A DNA stretch of 34,372 nt from Micromonospora marina (GTDB taxonomy: Bacteria > Actinomycetota > Actinomycetes > Mycobacteriales > Micromonosporaceae), in the NCBI RefSeq assembly GCF_900091565.1, contig NZ_FMCV01000005.1, positions 1 to 34,372 on the forward strand, written 5' to 3'. Of the stretch, positions 6,769 to 15,465 are shown piece after piece; the stretch's first letter is position 1; each line of letters begins with the position of its first letter. The notes beneath the pieces were generated by a model that was given only the letters and a program-made list of their open reading frames with translations, made no database searches and was not told the origin of the DNA. The position numbers and the translations under genes are program-made.

Positions 6769-7932
6769 GTGCTGTTCCGGGGCTGGGGGGAGTCCGTCGA
6801 CGGGCCGTGGCCCGACGCGGCCACCGTGGTCGACCACGTCGGCGTGCCGCACGTGGTGGTGACCCGGCACGCGCTCGTACGCCGGGTGCTCACCGATCCG
6901 GTGACGTTCCGGCCGGACAACGCGCTCGACGCGGTCACCCCGATCCCGGTGGCCGCGCTGCGGGTGCTCGCCGGGCACCGGTTCCGGCTGCCGCCGACGC
7001 TGGCGAACAACGGCGGCGCCGGTCACCCGGAGATCCGCGGCATCGTCGCCGACGCGCTGCACCCGCACCGGGTGGACGCCCAGCGTCAGTGGCTGACCGG
7101 GCTGGTCCGGGAGCGGGTGGCCGGGCTGGCCGCGGCGCTGGACGCGGGCCGACCGGTCGACCTGTACGCGGGTCTCGCCGCCGACCTGCCGCTGCTGGTG
7201 CTGGCCCGGCTGGTGGAGCTGCCGGACGCCCCGGTCGGCGTGGTGAAGGACTTCGCCCGGGCCGCGCTTGAGTTGTTCTGGGCGCCGCTGGACTCCGCCC
7301 GGCAGCTCACGCTGGCCGCCGAGGTGGGCCGGTTCCACACCGTGCTGCGGGAGTTCGCCGCGACCGGGGGCGGGCTCGCCGCGCGGCTGCGCGAGGCCGG
7401 GCACTCCCCCGACGTGGTCGTCGGCGCGTTGTTCTTCCTGCTGGTCGCCGGGCAGGAGACCACCTCGCAGTTCCTCACCCTGCTGCTGCACCGGCTGTCC
7501 GGCGAACCGGCGGTACGGGCCGGGCTGCGCGCGGGCACGGTCGCCGTTGACGACGTGGTCGAGGAGGGACTGCGGCTGGAGCCGCCGATCGTCACCTGGC
7601 GGCGCGTGGCGGCAGTCGACACCACGCTCGGCGAGGTGCCGGTGGCGGCGGGCACCAGCGTGGTGGCCTGGCTGGCCCGTGCCGGTCGTGATCCGGCCGT
7701 GGTGGGCGCGCCGGGCGAGTTCCGCCCGGGGCAGCCCGGCTCGCGGCGGCACCTGGCGTTCGGCGCCGGGCCGCACCGCTGCGTCGGGGCGCAGCTCGCC
7801 CGGATGGAGGCCGCTGTGGTGGTCGCCGAGGCGGCAGCGCTGCTCGACGGCGTGACTGTGGTGCGACCGCCGTGGTGCCCGGACAACCTCACCTTCCGGA
7901 TGCCGGACGCGTTCGTGGTCCGCCGCGGTTGA
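6769..7932 (+). CDS. Cytochrome P450
   Basis: 387-residue soluble bacterial P450 monooxygenase. The I-helix motif is AGQETTSQF (about residues 227-235), the ExxR pair is Glu266/Arg269 (EEGLRLEPP) and the haem-ligand loop is FGAGPHRCVGAQLARME with the ligand at Cys338. All essential parts are present and the length is normal for a class I bacterial enzyme, which needs a ferredoxin and reductase encoded elsewhere. No biosynthetic cluster surrounds it: the upstream neighbour is a methyltransferase and the downstream neighbour an ABC exporter on the same strand. The substrate cannot be inferred. The start follows the TAGCGT-N6-GTG pattern. Two 20-bp direct repeats follow the stop codon. Confidence 0.93.
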   Translation: MLFRGWGESVDGPWPDAATVVDHVGVPHVVVTRHALVRRVLTDPVTFRPDNALDAVTPIPVAALRVLAGHRFRLPPTLANNGGAGHPEIRGIVADALHPHRVDAQRQWLTGLVRERVAGLAAALDAGRPVDLYAGLAADLPLLVLARLVELPDAPVGVVKDFARAALELFWAPLDSARQLTLAAEVGRFHTVLREFAATGGGLAARLREAGHSPDVVVGALFFLLVAGQETTSQFLTLLLHRLSGEPAVRAGLRAGTVAVDDVVEEGLRLEPPIVTWRRVAAVDTTLGEVPVAAGTSVVAWLARAGRDPAVVGAPGEFRPGQPGSRRHLAFGAGPHRCVGAQLARMEAAVVVAEAAALLDGVTVVRPPWCPDNLTFRMPDAFVVRRG

Positions 7933-7947
7933 GCGCTGCGGGTGTTT

Positions 7948-7998
7948 GTTAACAAGGGGCCCTTCCTCTACCGGAGGCGTTAACAAGGGGCCCTTCCT
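7948..7998. repeat. Two 20-bp direct repeats, each with a palindromic GGGGCCC core
   Basis: GTTAACAAGGGGCCCTTCCT occurs perfectly at 7948-7967 and 7979-7998, separated by 11 bases. The AAGGGGCCCTT core is nearly self-complementary. The pair lies between the P450 and the exporter genes and looks like a small dispersed intergenic repeat. Confidence 0.85.
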
Positions 7999-8057
7999 TA
8001 CGAAAGTCAGGGTGGGTGGCTGCCGTTCGACGGCGGTGCGGCACCCCCGTCGCCCCA

Positions 8058-8069
8058 TAGCGTCGCCGC
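8058..8069 (+). promoter_or_regulatory. Leaderless -10 element of the ABC exporter operon
   Basis: TAGCGT (8058-8063) lies 6 bases before the ATG at 8070. The hexamer and spacing are the same as at the P450 gene. Confidence 0.6.
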
Positions 8070-9002
8070 ATGATCACACTTCGTGCGTTGACGAAACGGT
8101 TCGGCGACGTGACAGCCGTCGACGACCTGACCGTCGACATCCGCCCCGGGCAGGTCACCGGGTTCCTCGGCCCGAACGGCGCGGGCAAGTCCACCACCAT
8201 GCGGATGGTGCTCGGCCTGGACCGCCCCACCGCCGGGCAGGCGCTGGTGAACGGCCGGGACTACCGGACGCTGCGGCACCCGCTGCACGAGGTCGGCGCG
8301 CTGCTCGACGCCACAGGCGTGCACCCGGCCCGCTCGGGTGTGGCGCACCTCCGGGCGATGGCGCGCAGCAACGGCGTACCGGCCCGCCGGGTGACCGAGG
8401 TGCTCGACCTGGTGGGCCTGGACGCCCGCGCCGCCGGCAAGCCGGGCCGGGCGCTGTCGCTGGGCATGGGTCAGCGCCTCGGCATCGCGGGCGCGCTGCT
8501 CGGCGACCCGCCGGTGCTGCTGCTCGACGAGCCGGTCAACGGGCTCGACCCGGACGGCGTGCGGTGGATCCGCGGGTTCACCCGCCGCCTCGCCGACGAG
8601 GGGCGCACCGTCCTCGTCTCCAGTCACCTGATGAGCGAGATGCAGCAGACCGCCGACCGGGTGGTGGTGCTGGGGCGCGGCCGGCTGGTGGCCGACGCGC
8701 CGCTGGCCGAGCTGATCGCCGCCCGGCCCGCCGCGTCGGTCCGGGTACGCGGGCCGGAGCCGGCCGCGCTCGCCGCCCTCGGCGACCGGCTGGCCGCCGA
8801 GGGCGCGACGGTCACCGCCGCCGACGGCGGGATGGCCGTCGCCGGCAGCACCGCCGGCCGGGTCGGCGACCTGGCGTACGAGATGGGGGTACGCCTGCAC
8901 GAGCTGACCCCCGTCGCCCCCTCCCTGGAGGAGGCGTTCCTGGAGCTGACCGCCGACAGCGTGGAGTACGCCGCCGGCCCGACCGGAGGTGACACCCGAT
9001 GA
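8070..9002 (+). CDS. ABC transporter ATP-binding protein (exporter type)
   Basis: 310-residue ATPase of a two-component ABC exporter. Walker A is GPNGAGKST (about residues 34-42), the ABC signature is degenerate (ALSLGMGQRLGIA), Walker B is PPVLLLDEPVNGLDPDG, and the switch histidine is in VLVSSHLMSEM. The roughly 80-residue C-terminal extension is typical of the BcrA/DrrA-like exporter ATPases used for antibiotic or lipid export and self-resistance. The last codon overlaps the ATG of the permease by 4 bases (ATGA), so the two are translationally coupled. A convergent two-component system is next to it, a common partnership in Gram-positive bacteria. The substrate is unknown. Confidence 0.93.
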   Translation: MITLRALTKRFGDVTAVDDLTVDIRPGQVTGFLGPNGAGKSTTMRMVLGLDRPTAGQALVNGRDYRTLRHPLHEVGALLDATGVHPARSGVAHLRAMARSNGVPARRVTEVLDLVGLDARAAGKPGRALSLGMGQRLGIAGALLGDPPVLLLDEPVNGLDPDGVRWIRGFTRRLADEGRTVLVSSHLMSEMQQTADRVVVLGRGRLVADAPLAELIAARPAASVRVRGPEPAALAALGDRLAAEGATVTAADGGMAVAGSTAGRVGDLAYEMGVRLHELTPVAPSLEEAFLELTADSVEYAAGPTGGDTR

Positions 9003-9820
9003 CCGCACAGTCCACGCTCGACCCGGCCCGGCGGACCACCCGGCCCGCCCCGGCCGGACATCCGCTCGCCGGGGCGGTGGCCGCCGAGTGGACGAAGCTC
9101 TGGTCGGTCCGCTCCACGTGGTGGACGCTGCTCGCGGCGGTGCTGACCATGACGGCCACCAGCGTCCAGCTCGCCATCTACGCGCGCAACGGCAACACCG
9201 ACGACGACCCGGCGAACGACTCGGGCGTGGTGGACGTCGGCGAGATCGTGGCCGGGTCGCTGGAGCTGACCCAGTACGTGGTGCTGGCGCTCGGCCTGTT
9301 CGCGATCACCAGCGAGTTCGCCACCGGCACGATCCGCACCACGCTGCGGTGCACCCCGTCGCGGGGACGGGTGCTGGCGGCCAAGGCGTCGGTGGTGGGC
9401 GCTGTGACGTTCGGCCTCGGGCTGCTGCTCGGCACCGTGGGCGCGGTGGTGGCCCGGCCGGTGCTGGGCGAGTGGGGCCGCGCCCCGCTGGGCGGCACGG
9501 TGGCCGACGTGGTCGCGTGCGCGGCGTACCTGGCGCTGGTCGGCGTGCTGGCGCTCGGCCTCGCGGCGGCGCTGCGCGGCGCGGTGCTGACGCTGACCGT
9601 GCTGTTCGCGCTGCTGATGATCGTGCCGCTGTCGTTGCAGGAGCCGGACATCACGGTGCTCACCCGGATCGCCGACGCGTTCCCCGGGGTGGCCGGCAAC
9701 CACTTCCTCGCCGGGGACACCGAGCCGTACCCGGCGGCGGCAGGGCTGCTGCTGCTCGCCGCCTGGACCGCCACCGCGCTGGCGCTGGGCCGGTGGGCGC
9801 TGGCCCGGCGCGACGCCTGA
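8999..9820 (+). CDS. ABC transporter permease (ABC-2 type)
   Basis: 273-residue integral membrane subunit for the preceding ATPase. It has about six hydrophobic segments: WWTLLAAVLTMTATSVQLAIYA, YVVLALGLFAITSEF, VVGAVTFGLGLLLGTVGAVVA, VVACAAYLALVGVLALGLAAAL, VLTLTVLFALLMIVPLSL and AAAGLLLLAAWTATALALG. The motif FATGTIRTTLRCTPSRGRVLAAK after the second helix is the cytoplasmic coupling segment commonly seen in ABC-2 exporters (TTLxxxPxRxRxLxAK). The start overlaps the ATPase stop by 4 bases. The gene ends 15 bases from the convergent response-regulator stop, with no obvious terminator between them. Confidence 0.9.
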   Translation: MTAQSTLDPARRTTRPAPAGHPLAGAVAAEWTKLWSVRSTWWTLLAAVLTMTATSVQLAIYARNGNTDDDPANDSGVVDVGEIVAGSLELTQYVVLALGLFAITSEFATGTIRTTLRCTPSRGRVLAAKASVVGAVTFGLGLLLGTVGAVVARPVLGEWGRAPLGGTVADVVACAAYLALVGVLALGLAAALRGAVLTLTVLFALLMIVPLSLQEPDITVLTRIADAFPGVAGNHFLAGDTEPYPAAAGLLLLAAWTATALALGRWALARRDA

Positions 9821-9835
9821 GCGGGGCGGGGCTGG

Positions 9836-10513
9836 TCAGCCGGTGGGCGGGACCAGCCCCGCCTCGTACGCGAGGATCGCCGCCTGCACCCGGTTGCGCA
9901 CGTCCAGCCGGGTGAAGATGCTGGTCAGGTAGCTCTTCACGGTGCCCTCGACCAGGTGCAGCCGGCGGGCGATCTCGGCGTTCGACAGCCCCGCGCCGAC
10001 CAGCGCCAGCACGTCGCGTTCCCGGTCGGTGAGCCCGGCCAGCCGGTCCCGCGCGTACGGGCCACGGGCCAGCCGGCCGCCGCTCAACTCGATCACCCGG
10101 CGGGCCACCCGCGGCGACAGGTACGCCCCGCCGTCGGCCACCGCCCGCACCCCGGCCAGCAGTTCACGCGGGTCACCGGACTTGAGCAGGAACCCGGCGG
10201 CGCCGTGGCCGAGCGCGCGGGCGATCAGGTCGTCGTCGCCGAACGTGGTGAGCATGACAGCCGCCGTCTCCGGCACCAGCCGGCGGATCTGCGCGGCGGC
10301 GCTGAGCCCGTCGCCGCGGGGCATCCGGATGTCCAGCAGCGCCACCCGGGGCCGGTGCGCGCGGACCAGCTCGACCGCGGCCAGGCCGTCGCCCGCCTCG
10401 CCGACCACCTCGATGCCGGGGTCGGCGGCCAGGATCGCCCGGACCCCGGCCCGGACCAGTGCCTCATCGTCGGCGAGCACCACCCGCAGTGGACGCCCGT
10501 GGTCGTCGCTCAT
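9836..10513 (-). CDS. NarL/LuxR family response regulator
   Basis: 225-residue transcription factor of a two-component system. The receiver domain (residues about 8-125) has the acidic pair Asp15/Asp16, phospho-acceptor Asp61 (VALLDIRMP), TT at 89-90 and conserved Lys111 (GFLLKSGD). The C-terminal LuxR-type HTH (about 158-215) is complete: LTDRERDVLALVGAGLSNAE, IARRLHLVEGTVKSYLTSIF. Its ATG overlaps the kinase stop codon by 4 bases, so it is the second gene of a kinase-regulator operon. By position it may control the adjacent ABC exporter, as in many DesKR/LiaSR-like systems, but no operator was identified. Confidence 0.94.
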   Translation of the reverse strand: MSDDHGRPLRVVLADDEALVRAGVRAILAADPGIEVVGEAGDGLAAVELVRAHRPRVALLDIRMPRGDGLSAAAQIRRLVPETAAVMLTTFGDDDLIARALGHGAAGFLLKSGDPRELLAGVRAVADGGAYLSPRVARRVIELSGGRLARGPYARDRLAGLTDRERDVLALVGAGLSNAEIARRLHLVEGTVKSYLTSIFTRLDVRNRVQAAILAYEAGLVPPTG

Positions 10514-12168
10514 GATCCGATCCGCTCCTTGCTGACCAGCCGCCCGTCGGCGAAGCAGAGCCGCCAGGTCGCCTGGGCGAACGGGAAGTTGCCGTCGGTG
10601 TAGAACTCGCAGCCCGGCACCGCGCCGGTGGCGGGCGGGTCGGCCTGCCGCCGGGGCAGCCCGAGCGCGGCACGCGGCTCACCCAGGCGCAGCCGTTCGT
10701 AGCCGGCCCGGTCGAGCACCGCGCCGGCCGTGGCGAGCGGGTAGTAGACGCCCGCCAGCACCAGAGCCAGCCCGGCGGGCGCGCCGAACGCGACGAGCAG
10801 GCTGCGCCGCACCCGCCGCCGGGCCTCCCGCAGCCGCCGCTCCGCGTCCCCGTGTCCGTCCCGGCCGGGTACGCCGACGCGTCCGGGGTCGAGCGGGTCG
10901 ATCTCCGCGAGGTCGTCGTCGCCGGGTCGCGGGGCGGTCGCCCCGGAACCGTCAGTCGGGCCGGTGACCGGCGGACCGGCGTCTGCGAGGGCCGACGTCC
11001 CGGAGGCCCGGATCGGGCCGGCGACCGATGAACCGGCGTCCGCGCGGCCGGGCAGCGGCGTGCCCGGACGGGCCGCGTCGGCGAGCGGGACGCGGGCGGT
11101 GACCGCCCAGCCGCCGTCGCGCGGGCCTGCGTCCAGGGTGCCGCCGGCGAGGCGTACCCGTTCGCGCAGCGCCAGCAACCCGGAGCCGTGCGACGGCGGG
11201 CCGGGCAGCGGACCGCCCGGTGGTGGCGCGTTCACCACCGCGACAGTCACCGCACCGGCCTCGCGTGTCACAGCGACGGTGACCGGGGCGCCGGGGGCGT
11301 AGCGGGCGGCGTTGGTGAGCGCCTCCCGGACCACCCGGTGCACGGCGTGCGCGGGCAGCGGCGGCAGGTCCGCCTCGTCGGCGCGCAGGTCGACAGTCAT
11401 CCCGGCGTCGCGGGCGCCGTCGACCACGTCGGCGACCGTCTCCCCCGGCGGCCGCAGCGTGCGCTCCTCCCGCAGCACGCCGATCACCTCGTGCAGCCGT
11501 TCGGTGGCGGCGGCGACGCTCGCCCGCAGCTCACCGGCCGCCGCCCGGTACGCCGGGGACAGGTCCGGCGCCAGTTCCAGCGCGCCCGCCCGCAATGCGA
11601 TGAGGCTCAGGTCGTGACCGAGCGAGTCGTGCATGTCCTGGGCGATGCGGGCCCGCTCGCGCAGGCGTACCCGTTCGACCTCGGCCCGGCGCTCGGCCCG
11701 CGCGTGCCGCAGCCCGGCGTCGGCGAGCGCGCGGTGCTGCCGCCGCAACCGGCCCAGCAGCCAGGGGAACACCCCGGCGAAGAGGAGCACCGAGGCGAGC
11801 AGGAACCAGGTGGACGGCTCGGTGCCGAGCAGCCCGAGGTTGAGCACCGAGCCGGTGACCGCGATGGCGGCGAAGACGGCGGCGGCCGGTGCGGCCCGGT
11901 CGCTGCGCCGTCCGGCGAGGTAGCCGAAGACCGGGATGGCGAACACCACGTTGCCGTCGACGAGCGAGCCGGCCACCACCGCGAGCACCGCGACCAGCGG
12001 CCACCGGCGGCCGATGCACACCGCCACGCCGAGCAGCGCCAGCGCGGCGGCCAGCGGCGGCAGCTCACCGATCTGCGGCGGGGTGAGCCGGCCGTACGCG
12101 ACGGGTGCCACGAGTACGGCCCAGAGCAGCAGGTCACCGGCCCGGCGTTGGCGTTCGCGGGGTTCCAC
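10510..12168 (-). CDS. Sensor histidine kinase with extra C-terminal membrane segment
   Basis: 552-residue DesK-type (HisKA_3) kinase if GTG 12168 is used. That start is favoured by TAGCGT seven bases upstream; GTG 12177 and ATG 12186 are alternatives. Residues about 10-140 hold five or six transmembrane helices. A coiled linker leads to the phospho-acceptor His180 (RIAQDMHDSLGHDL). The HATPase domain has REALTNAARYA and SHGSGLLALRERV. After about residue 363 there is an Ala/Gly/Pro-rich linker of about 90 residues with an internal duplication (ADAGSSVAGP and ADAGPPVTGP), a basic patch (RRRVRRS), a transmembrane helix (about 456-475) and a tail of about 77 residues with Cys520 and Cys538. A kinase core followed by a membrane segment is unusual, because sensing domains normally precede the kinase. 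Confidence 0.88.
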   Translation of the reverse strand: MEPRERQRRAGDLLLWAVLVAPVAYGRLTPPQIGELPPLAAALALLGVAVCIGRRWPLVAVLAVVAGSLVDGNVVFAIPVFGYLAGRRSDRAAPAAAVFAAIAVTGSVLNLGLLGTEPSTWFLLASVLLFAGVFPWLLGRLRRQHRALADAGLRHARAERRAEVERVRLRERARIAQDMHDSLGHDLSLIALRAGALELAPDLSPAYRAAAGELRASVAAATERLHEVIGVLREERTLRPPGETVADVVDGARDAGMTVDLRADEADLPPLPAHAVHRVVREALTNAARYAPGAPVTVAVTREAGAVTVAVVNAPPPGGPLPGPPSHGSGLLALRERVRLAGGTLDAGPRDGGWAVTARVPLADAARPGTPLPGRADAGSSVAGPIRASGTSALADAGPPVTGPTDGSGATAPRPGDDDLAEIDPLDPGRVGVPGRDGHGDAERRLREARRRVRRSLLVAFGAPAGLALVLAGVYYPLATAGAVLDRAGYERLRLGEPRAALGLPRRQADPPATGAVPGCEFYTDGNFPFAQATWRLCFADGRLVSKERIGS

Positions 12169-12181
12169 GGCGGTCACGCTA
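12169..12181 (-). promoter_or_regulatory. Leaderless -10 element of the kinase-regulator operon
   Basis: TAGCGT on the minus strand (12176-12181) lies 7 bases before GTG 12168. It is the same hexamer as at the P450 and ABC exporter genes. Confidence 0.5.
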
Positions 12182-12214
12182 CCCACGCCCGGCCGGGGCG
12201 GGCACCGACGAAAG

Positions 12215-12946
12215 TCAGGTCTCCTCGGCCCAGGCCCGCCAGTCGTCCAGCACGCCGTAGAGGGCTGGGGTGAGCCAGCCGGGCGCTGATCGGCGGAACA
12301 CGCCCGGGTCCATCCCGCCCGCGCCGGCCGGCACCGCGCCGAGCAGGTTCGGCACCAGCTCGGACAGGTTCAGCCAGTGCACCAGTTCCGGCTCGGCCGG
12401 CCAGGCGCCGATCACCACACCGGCCGGGACGGCCCGCCGCTCCAGCGCCTCCAGCGTCAGCGCCGTGTGGTTGAGCGTGCCGAGCCCGGCCCGCGCCACC
12501 ACCACCGCCGGCGCGCCGAGCGACACCGCCAGGTCGGCCACCGTCCACGGTTCGCCGGACGGGCGCAACCCCATCGGTACGAGCAGCCCGCCCGCGCCCT
12601 CGACGAGCACCAGGTCGTGCTTGTCCGCCTCCTCGCGGATCGCGTCGACGGCGCTGTACAGCTCCAGCGGCGGCAGCTCCGCCACCCGGGCCGCGGCCAG
12701 CGGGGCCAGCGGATCGGGGTAGCTGGCGAGCGTCCGGCCGGTGAGCGGGGCGGCCAGCCGGGTCACCGAGTCGACGTCGCCGGGCTCGCCTGTCGCCGTA
12801 CCCGTCTGGCCCGGCTTGACCACGGCGACCCGCAGGCCGGCCGCCTGCGCGGCGGCGGCGACGGCGGCGGTCACCACCGTCTTGCCGACCTCGGTGTCGG
12901 TGCCGGTCACCAGCACCGGCCCGGTCCAGGCGTCGCCGAAGCTCAT
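12215..12946 (-). CDS. bioD: Dethiobiotin synthetase
   Basis: 243-residue ATP-dependent ligase that closes the ureido ring of dethiobiotin from 7,8-diaminopelargonate and CO2. The diagnostic P-loop is VTGTDTEVGKTVV near the N terminus. KPGQTG, LVEGAGGLLVPM and ARAGLGTLNHTALTLEAL also match the family. ATG 12946 is preferred because it overlaps the bioF stop (ATGA); an in-frame ATG at 12955 would lie inside bioF. It is the second gene of a bioF-bioD operon running away from bioB. The product is the direct substrate of the biotin synthase encoded on the other side of bioF. No bioA is present in the window. Confidence 0.95.
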   Translation of the reverse strand: MSFGDAWTGPVLVTGTDTEVGKTVVTAAVAAAAQAAGLRVAVVKPGQTGTATGEPGDVDSVTRLAAPLTGRTLASYPDPLAPLAAARVAELPPLELYSAVDAIREEADKHDLVLVEGAGGLLVPMGLRPSGEPWTVADLAVSLGAPAVVVARAGLGTLNHTALTLEALERRAVPAGVVIGAWPAEPELVHWLNLSELVPNLLGAVPAGAGGMDPGVFRRSAPGWLTPALYGVLDDWRAWAEET

Positions 12947-14079
12947 GGCGCACACTCCACGATCACGTCCAGCGCCCGGTCGAAGTCGGCCCGGTCCACG
13001 CCGGCGCTGACGGTGAGCCGCAGCCGGGACCGGCTGTCAGGGGTGGACGGGGGACGGAAACAGCCGACCGCGACCCCGCGGTCCCGGCAGGCGGCCGCCC
13101 AGGCGGTCGCCTCCTGCGGGCCGGGCGCGGTCACCGAGATCACCGCGCCGTCCGGGGCGGACACGGACAGCCCGGCCCCGCCGAGGCGGCGCACCGCCGC
13201 CGCGACCCGGTCGGCCAGTTCGGTGCGCAGCGCGTCACCGGTGCGGGCCAGCCGTACCGCGGCGTGCACCCCGGCCACCACCGCGGGCGGCGGCGCGGTG
13301 TCGAAGATGAAGGTGCGGCCGGTCTCCACCAGGTGGCGGACGAACTCGGCCGGCCCGGCGACCACGCCGCCGGCCCCGCCGAGCGCCTTGGACAGCGTCG
13401 CGGTGACCACCACGTCGGGCGCGCCGGCGAGCCCGGCGGCGGCGACCCCGCCGGCGCCGGCCGGGCCGGTGACGCCGAGCGCGTGCGCGTCGTCGACGAG
13501 CAGCAGCGCGCCGTGGCGGCGGGCCACCGCGTGCAGCTCGGCGAGGGGGGCCAGGTCGCCGTCGACGGAGAACACCGACTCGGTCACCACCACCGCCGGG
13601 CGGCCCGGCGCGGCGGCCAGCGCCGCGGCCACCGCGGCGACGTCGGCGTGCGGCGTCACGAGCGTCTCGGCGCCGGAGATCCGGCAGCCGTCGATCAGCG
13701 AGGCGTGGTTGTGGGCGTCGGAGACGAGCAGCGTACGCGGCTGCGTCAGCCCCCGGACGGCGGCGAGGTTGGCCAGGTAGCCGGAGGAGAACACGAGCGC
13801 CCGGTCGACGCCGAGCCAGTCGGCCAGGTCGTCCTCCAGCGCGTGGTGGGCGTCGGTGGACCCGCGCACCAGACGCGACCCGGTGGCGCCCAGCCCGTAC
13901 GCGGACAGGGCCTCCGCCGCGGCGGCGGTGACCTCGGGGTGGGTGGCCAGGCCGAGGTAGTCGTTGCCGGCCAGGTCGACCACTGCGTCGTCGGCGGCCC
14001 GGGGGCGCAGCGTGCGGGTCAGCCCCGCCCGGGCCCGCAGCTCGGCGCGGCGGTCCAGGGCCGCCAGCCAGTCCGCCAC
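12943..14079 (-). CDS. bioF: 8-amino-7-oxononanoate synthase
   Basis: 378-residue PLP enzyme that condenses pimeloyl-thioester with alanine, the first committed step of biotin ring assembly. Family motifs are [50 protein letters not shown] and the PLP-lysine motif [14 protein letters not shown] with Lys231. GTG 14079 is chosen because GGGAGGGG lies about 7 bases upstream and homologous proteins start near this point. The longer frame up to 14217 adds only low-complexity residues. The stop overlaps the bioD start by 4 bases. A TAACTT -10-like element lies at 14135-14140. The gene is divergent from bioB, so both arms can share regulation. Confidence 0.95.
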   Translation of the reverse strand: MADWLAALDRRAELRARAGLTRTLRPRAADDAVVDLAGNDYLGLATHPEVTAAAAEALSAYGLGATGSRLVRGSTDAHHALEDDLADWLGVDRALVFSSGYLANLAAVRGLTQPRTLLVSDAHNHASLIDGCRISGAETLVTPHADVAAVAAALAAAPGRPAVVVTESVFSVDGDLAPLAELHAVARRHGALLLVDDAHALGVTGPAGAGGVAAAGLAGAPDVVVTATLSKALGGAGGVVAGPAEFVRHLVETGRTFIFDTAPPPAVVAGVHAAVRLARTGDALRTELADRVAAAVRRLGGAGLSVSAPDGAVISVTAPGPQEATAWAAACRDRGVAVGCFRPPSTPDSRSRLRLTVSAGVDRADFDRALDVIVECAP

Positions 14080-14134
14080 CGTGCCGTCCCCTCCCGCCGA
14101 CTCTCCCCGCCCCGCCGGGCGCTTCCGCGGGGCG

Positions 14135-14140
14135 AAGTTA
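14135..14140 (-). promoter_or_regulatory. Putative -10 element of bioFD
   Basis: TAACTT on the minus strand lies in the 161-bp divergent bioF/bioB intergenic region, about 55 bases before the bioF start. No clear -35 or BioQ/BirA-like operator was recognised. Confidence 0.35.
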
Positions 14141-14227
14141 CCACCCGCGCCGAGGGTCCCGGCGTGGCGCGGTCCCGGCTCGCCGCAGGGCCGGCAGCGG
14201 CGGTTTCCCGCGCTCACGGTGGCCTGT

Positions 14228-14240
14228 TAGGTTACGAGCC
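14228..14240 (+). promoter_or_regulatory. Leaderless -10 element of bioB
   Basis: TAGGTT (14228-14233) lies 7 bases before the bioB ATG, and no ribosome-binding site is visible. Confidence 0.5.
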
Positions 14241-15236
14241 ATGCCAGAGATCCTCGACCAGGCCCGGGAGCGGGTGCTGGGCAACGGCGTCGGCCTCGAC
14301 GAGGCCGGCATCCTCGCGGTGCTGAACCTTCCCGACGAGCACCTGCCCGCCGCTCTCCAGCTGGCCCACGAGGTCCGGATGCGCTGGTGCGGTCCGGAGG
14401 TCGAGGTCGAGGGCATCGTCTCGCTGAAGACCGGCGGCTGCCCGGAGGACTGCCACTTCTGCTCGCAGTCCGGCCTGTTCACCTCGCCGGTGCGCTCGGT
14501 CTGGCTGGACATTCCCGCGCTGGTCGAGGCCGCGAAGCAGACCGCCGCGACCGGGGCCACCGAGTTCTGCATCGTGGCCGCGGTGCGCGGCCCGGACGCC
14601 CGGCTGATGAAGCAGATGCGCGAGGGTGTGGCCGCCATCCGTGCCGCTGTCGACATCCAGGTCGCCGCGTCGCTCGGCATGCTCACCAAGGAGCAGGTCG
14701 ACGAGCTGGTCGAGATGGGCGTGCACCGCTACAACCACAACCTGGAGACCTGCCGCTCCTACTTCCCGAACGTGGTCACCACGCACTCCTGGGAGGAGCG
14801 CTGGGAGACGCTGCGGATGGTCCGCGAGTCCGGCATGGAGGTCTGCTGCGGCGGCATCCTCGGCCTCGGCGAGACGGTCGAGCAGCGCGCCGAGTTCGCC
14901 GCCCAGCTCGCCGAGCTGGACCCGCACGAGGTTCCGCTGAACTTCCTCAACCCGCGCCCCGGCACGCCGCTCGGCGACCGCCCGGTGGTGGAGGGCAAGG
15001 ACGCGCTGCGCGCCATCGCCGCGTTCCGGCTGGCCATGCCGCGCACCATCCTGCGGTACGCGGGCGGCCGCGAGCTCACCCTCGGTGACCTCGGTACCCG
15101 CGAGGGTCTGCTCGGCGGCATCAACGCGGTGATCGTCGGCAACTACCTGACCACGCTGGGCCGGCCCGCGACGGCCGACCTGGAGCTGCTGGAAGACCTG
15201 AAGATGCCGGTGAAGGCGCTCTCGGCGACCCTGTGA
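14241..15236 (+). CDS. bioB: Biotin synthase (radical SAM)
   Basis: 331-residue radical-SAM enzyme that inserts sulfur into dethiobiotin. The radical-SAM cluster motif is CPEDCHFC, with Cys67, Cys71 and Cys74. Further family motifs are [63 protein letters not shown] and [14 protein letters not shown]. It is first in a rightward operon, with bsaP starting 7 bases after its stop. Actinobacterial biotin synthases of this group are known to need BsaP for activity, and that fits the gene order here. The start is supported by homology and by TAGGTT-N7-ATG. Confidence 0.97.
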   Translation: MPEILDQARERVLGNGVGLDEAGILAVLNLPDEHLPAALQLAHEVRMRWCGPEVEVEGIVSLKTGGCPEDCHFCSQSGLFTSPVRSVWLDIPALVEAAKQTAATGATEFCIVAAVRGPDARLMKQMREGVAAIRAAVDIQVAASLGMLTKEQVDELVEMGVHRYNHNLETCRSYFPNVVTTHSWEERWETLRMVRESGMEVCCGGILGLGETVEQRAEFAAQLAELDPHEVPLNFLNPRPGTPLGDRPVVEGKDALRAIAAFRLAMPRTILRYAGGRELTLGDLGTREGLLGGINAVIVGNYLTTLGRPATADLELLEDLKMPVKALSATL

Positions 15237-15243
15237 GGCAGCG

Positions 15244-15462
15244 GTGACCGAATCCTCCCCCGCCACGGCGGCCCTCCCGGCCGTGCGCTGGTGCGACAGG
15301 TGCGGCGAGTCGGTGGCGACCGGGCCGCACCCGGCGTGCGAGGCGGCCCGTGCCTGGGAGCCGCCGCGCTGGTGCGCGTCCTGCCGGCGGCGGATGAAGG
15401 TGCAGGTGGTACCGGCCGGGTGGTCGGCGGTCTGCGTCGAGCACGGCGAGCGGCGGGGCTGA
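15244..15462 (+). CDS. bsaP: Biotin synthase auxiliary protein BsaP
   Basis: 72-residue cysteine-rich protein starting at GTG 15244, 7 bases after bioB. It contains two CxxC pairs in a recognisable frame, WCDRCG (Cys17, Cys20) and WCASCRRRM (Cys44, Cys47), plus Cys32 and Cys64. Size, motif and position match BsaP, described in mycobacteria as the small partner needed by this class of BioB, probably to supply or maintain the auxiliary iron-sulfur cluster that donates sulfur. The cysteine ligands are visible; the role is carried over from the family. The GNAT gene follows after 3 bases in the same operon. Confidence 0.9.
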   Translation: MTESSPATAALPAVRWCDRCGESVATGPHPACEAARAWEPPRWCASCRRRMKVQVVPAGWSAVCVEHGERRG

Positions 15463-15465
15463 GAC

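Noticed and set aside
5938..8058. 706-codon minus-strand frame across the methyltransferase and P450 genes
   Set aside because: It is antisense to two genes with intact catalytic motifs. It has only His/Arg/Pro/Gly-rich composition and no domain.
6091..9820. Methyltransferase, P450 and ABC exporter considered as a natural-product biosynthetic cluster
   Set aside because: No scaffold-forming enzyme is nearby, the methyltransferase looks like a protein-lysine type, and each unit seems to have its own leaderless promoter.
14080..14240. Looked for a BirA or BioQ operator or a biotin-responsive RNA between bioF and bioB
   Set aside because: No convincing inverted repeat of a known type is visible. 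Only -10-like elements could be supported.
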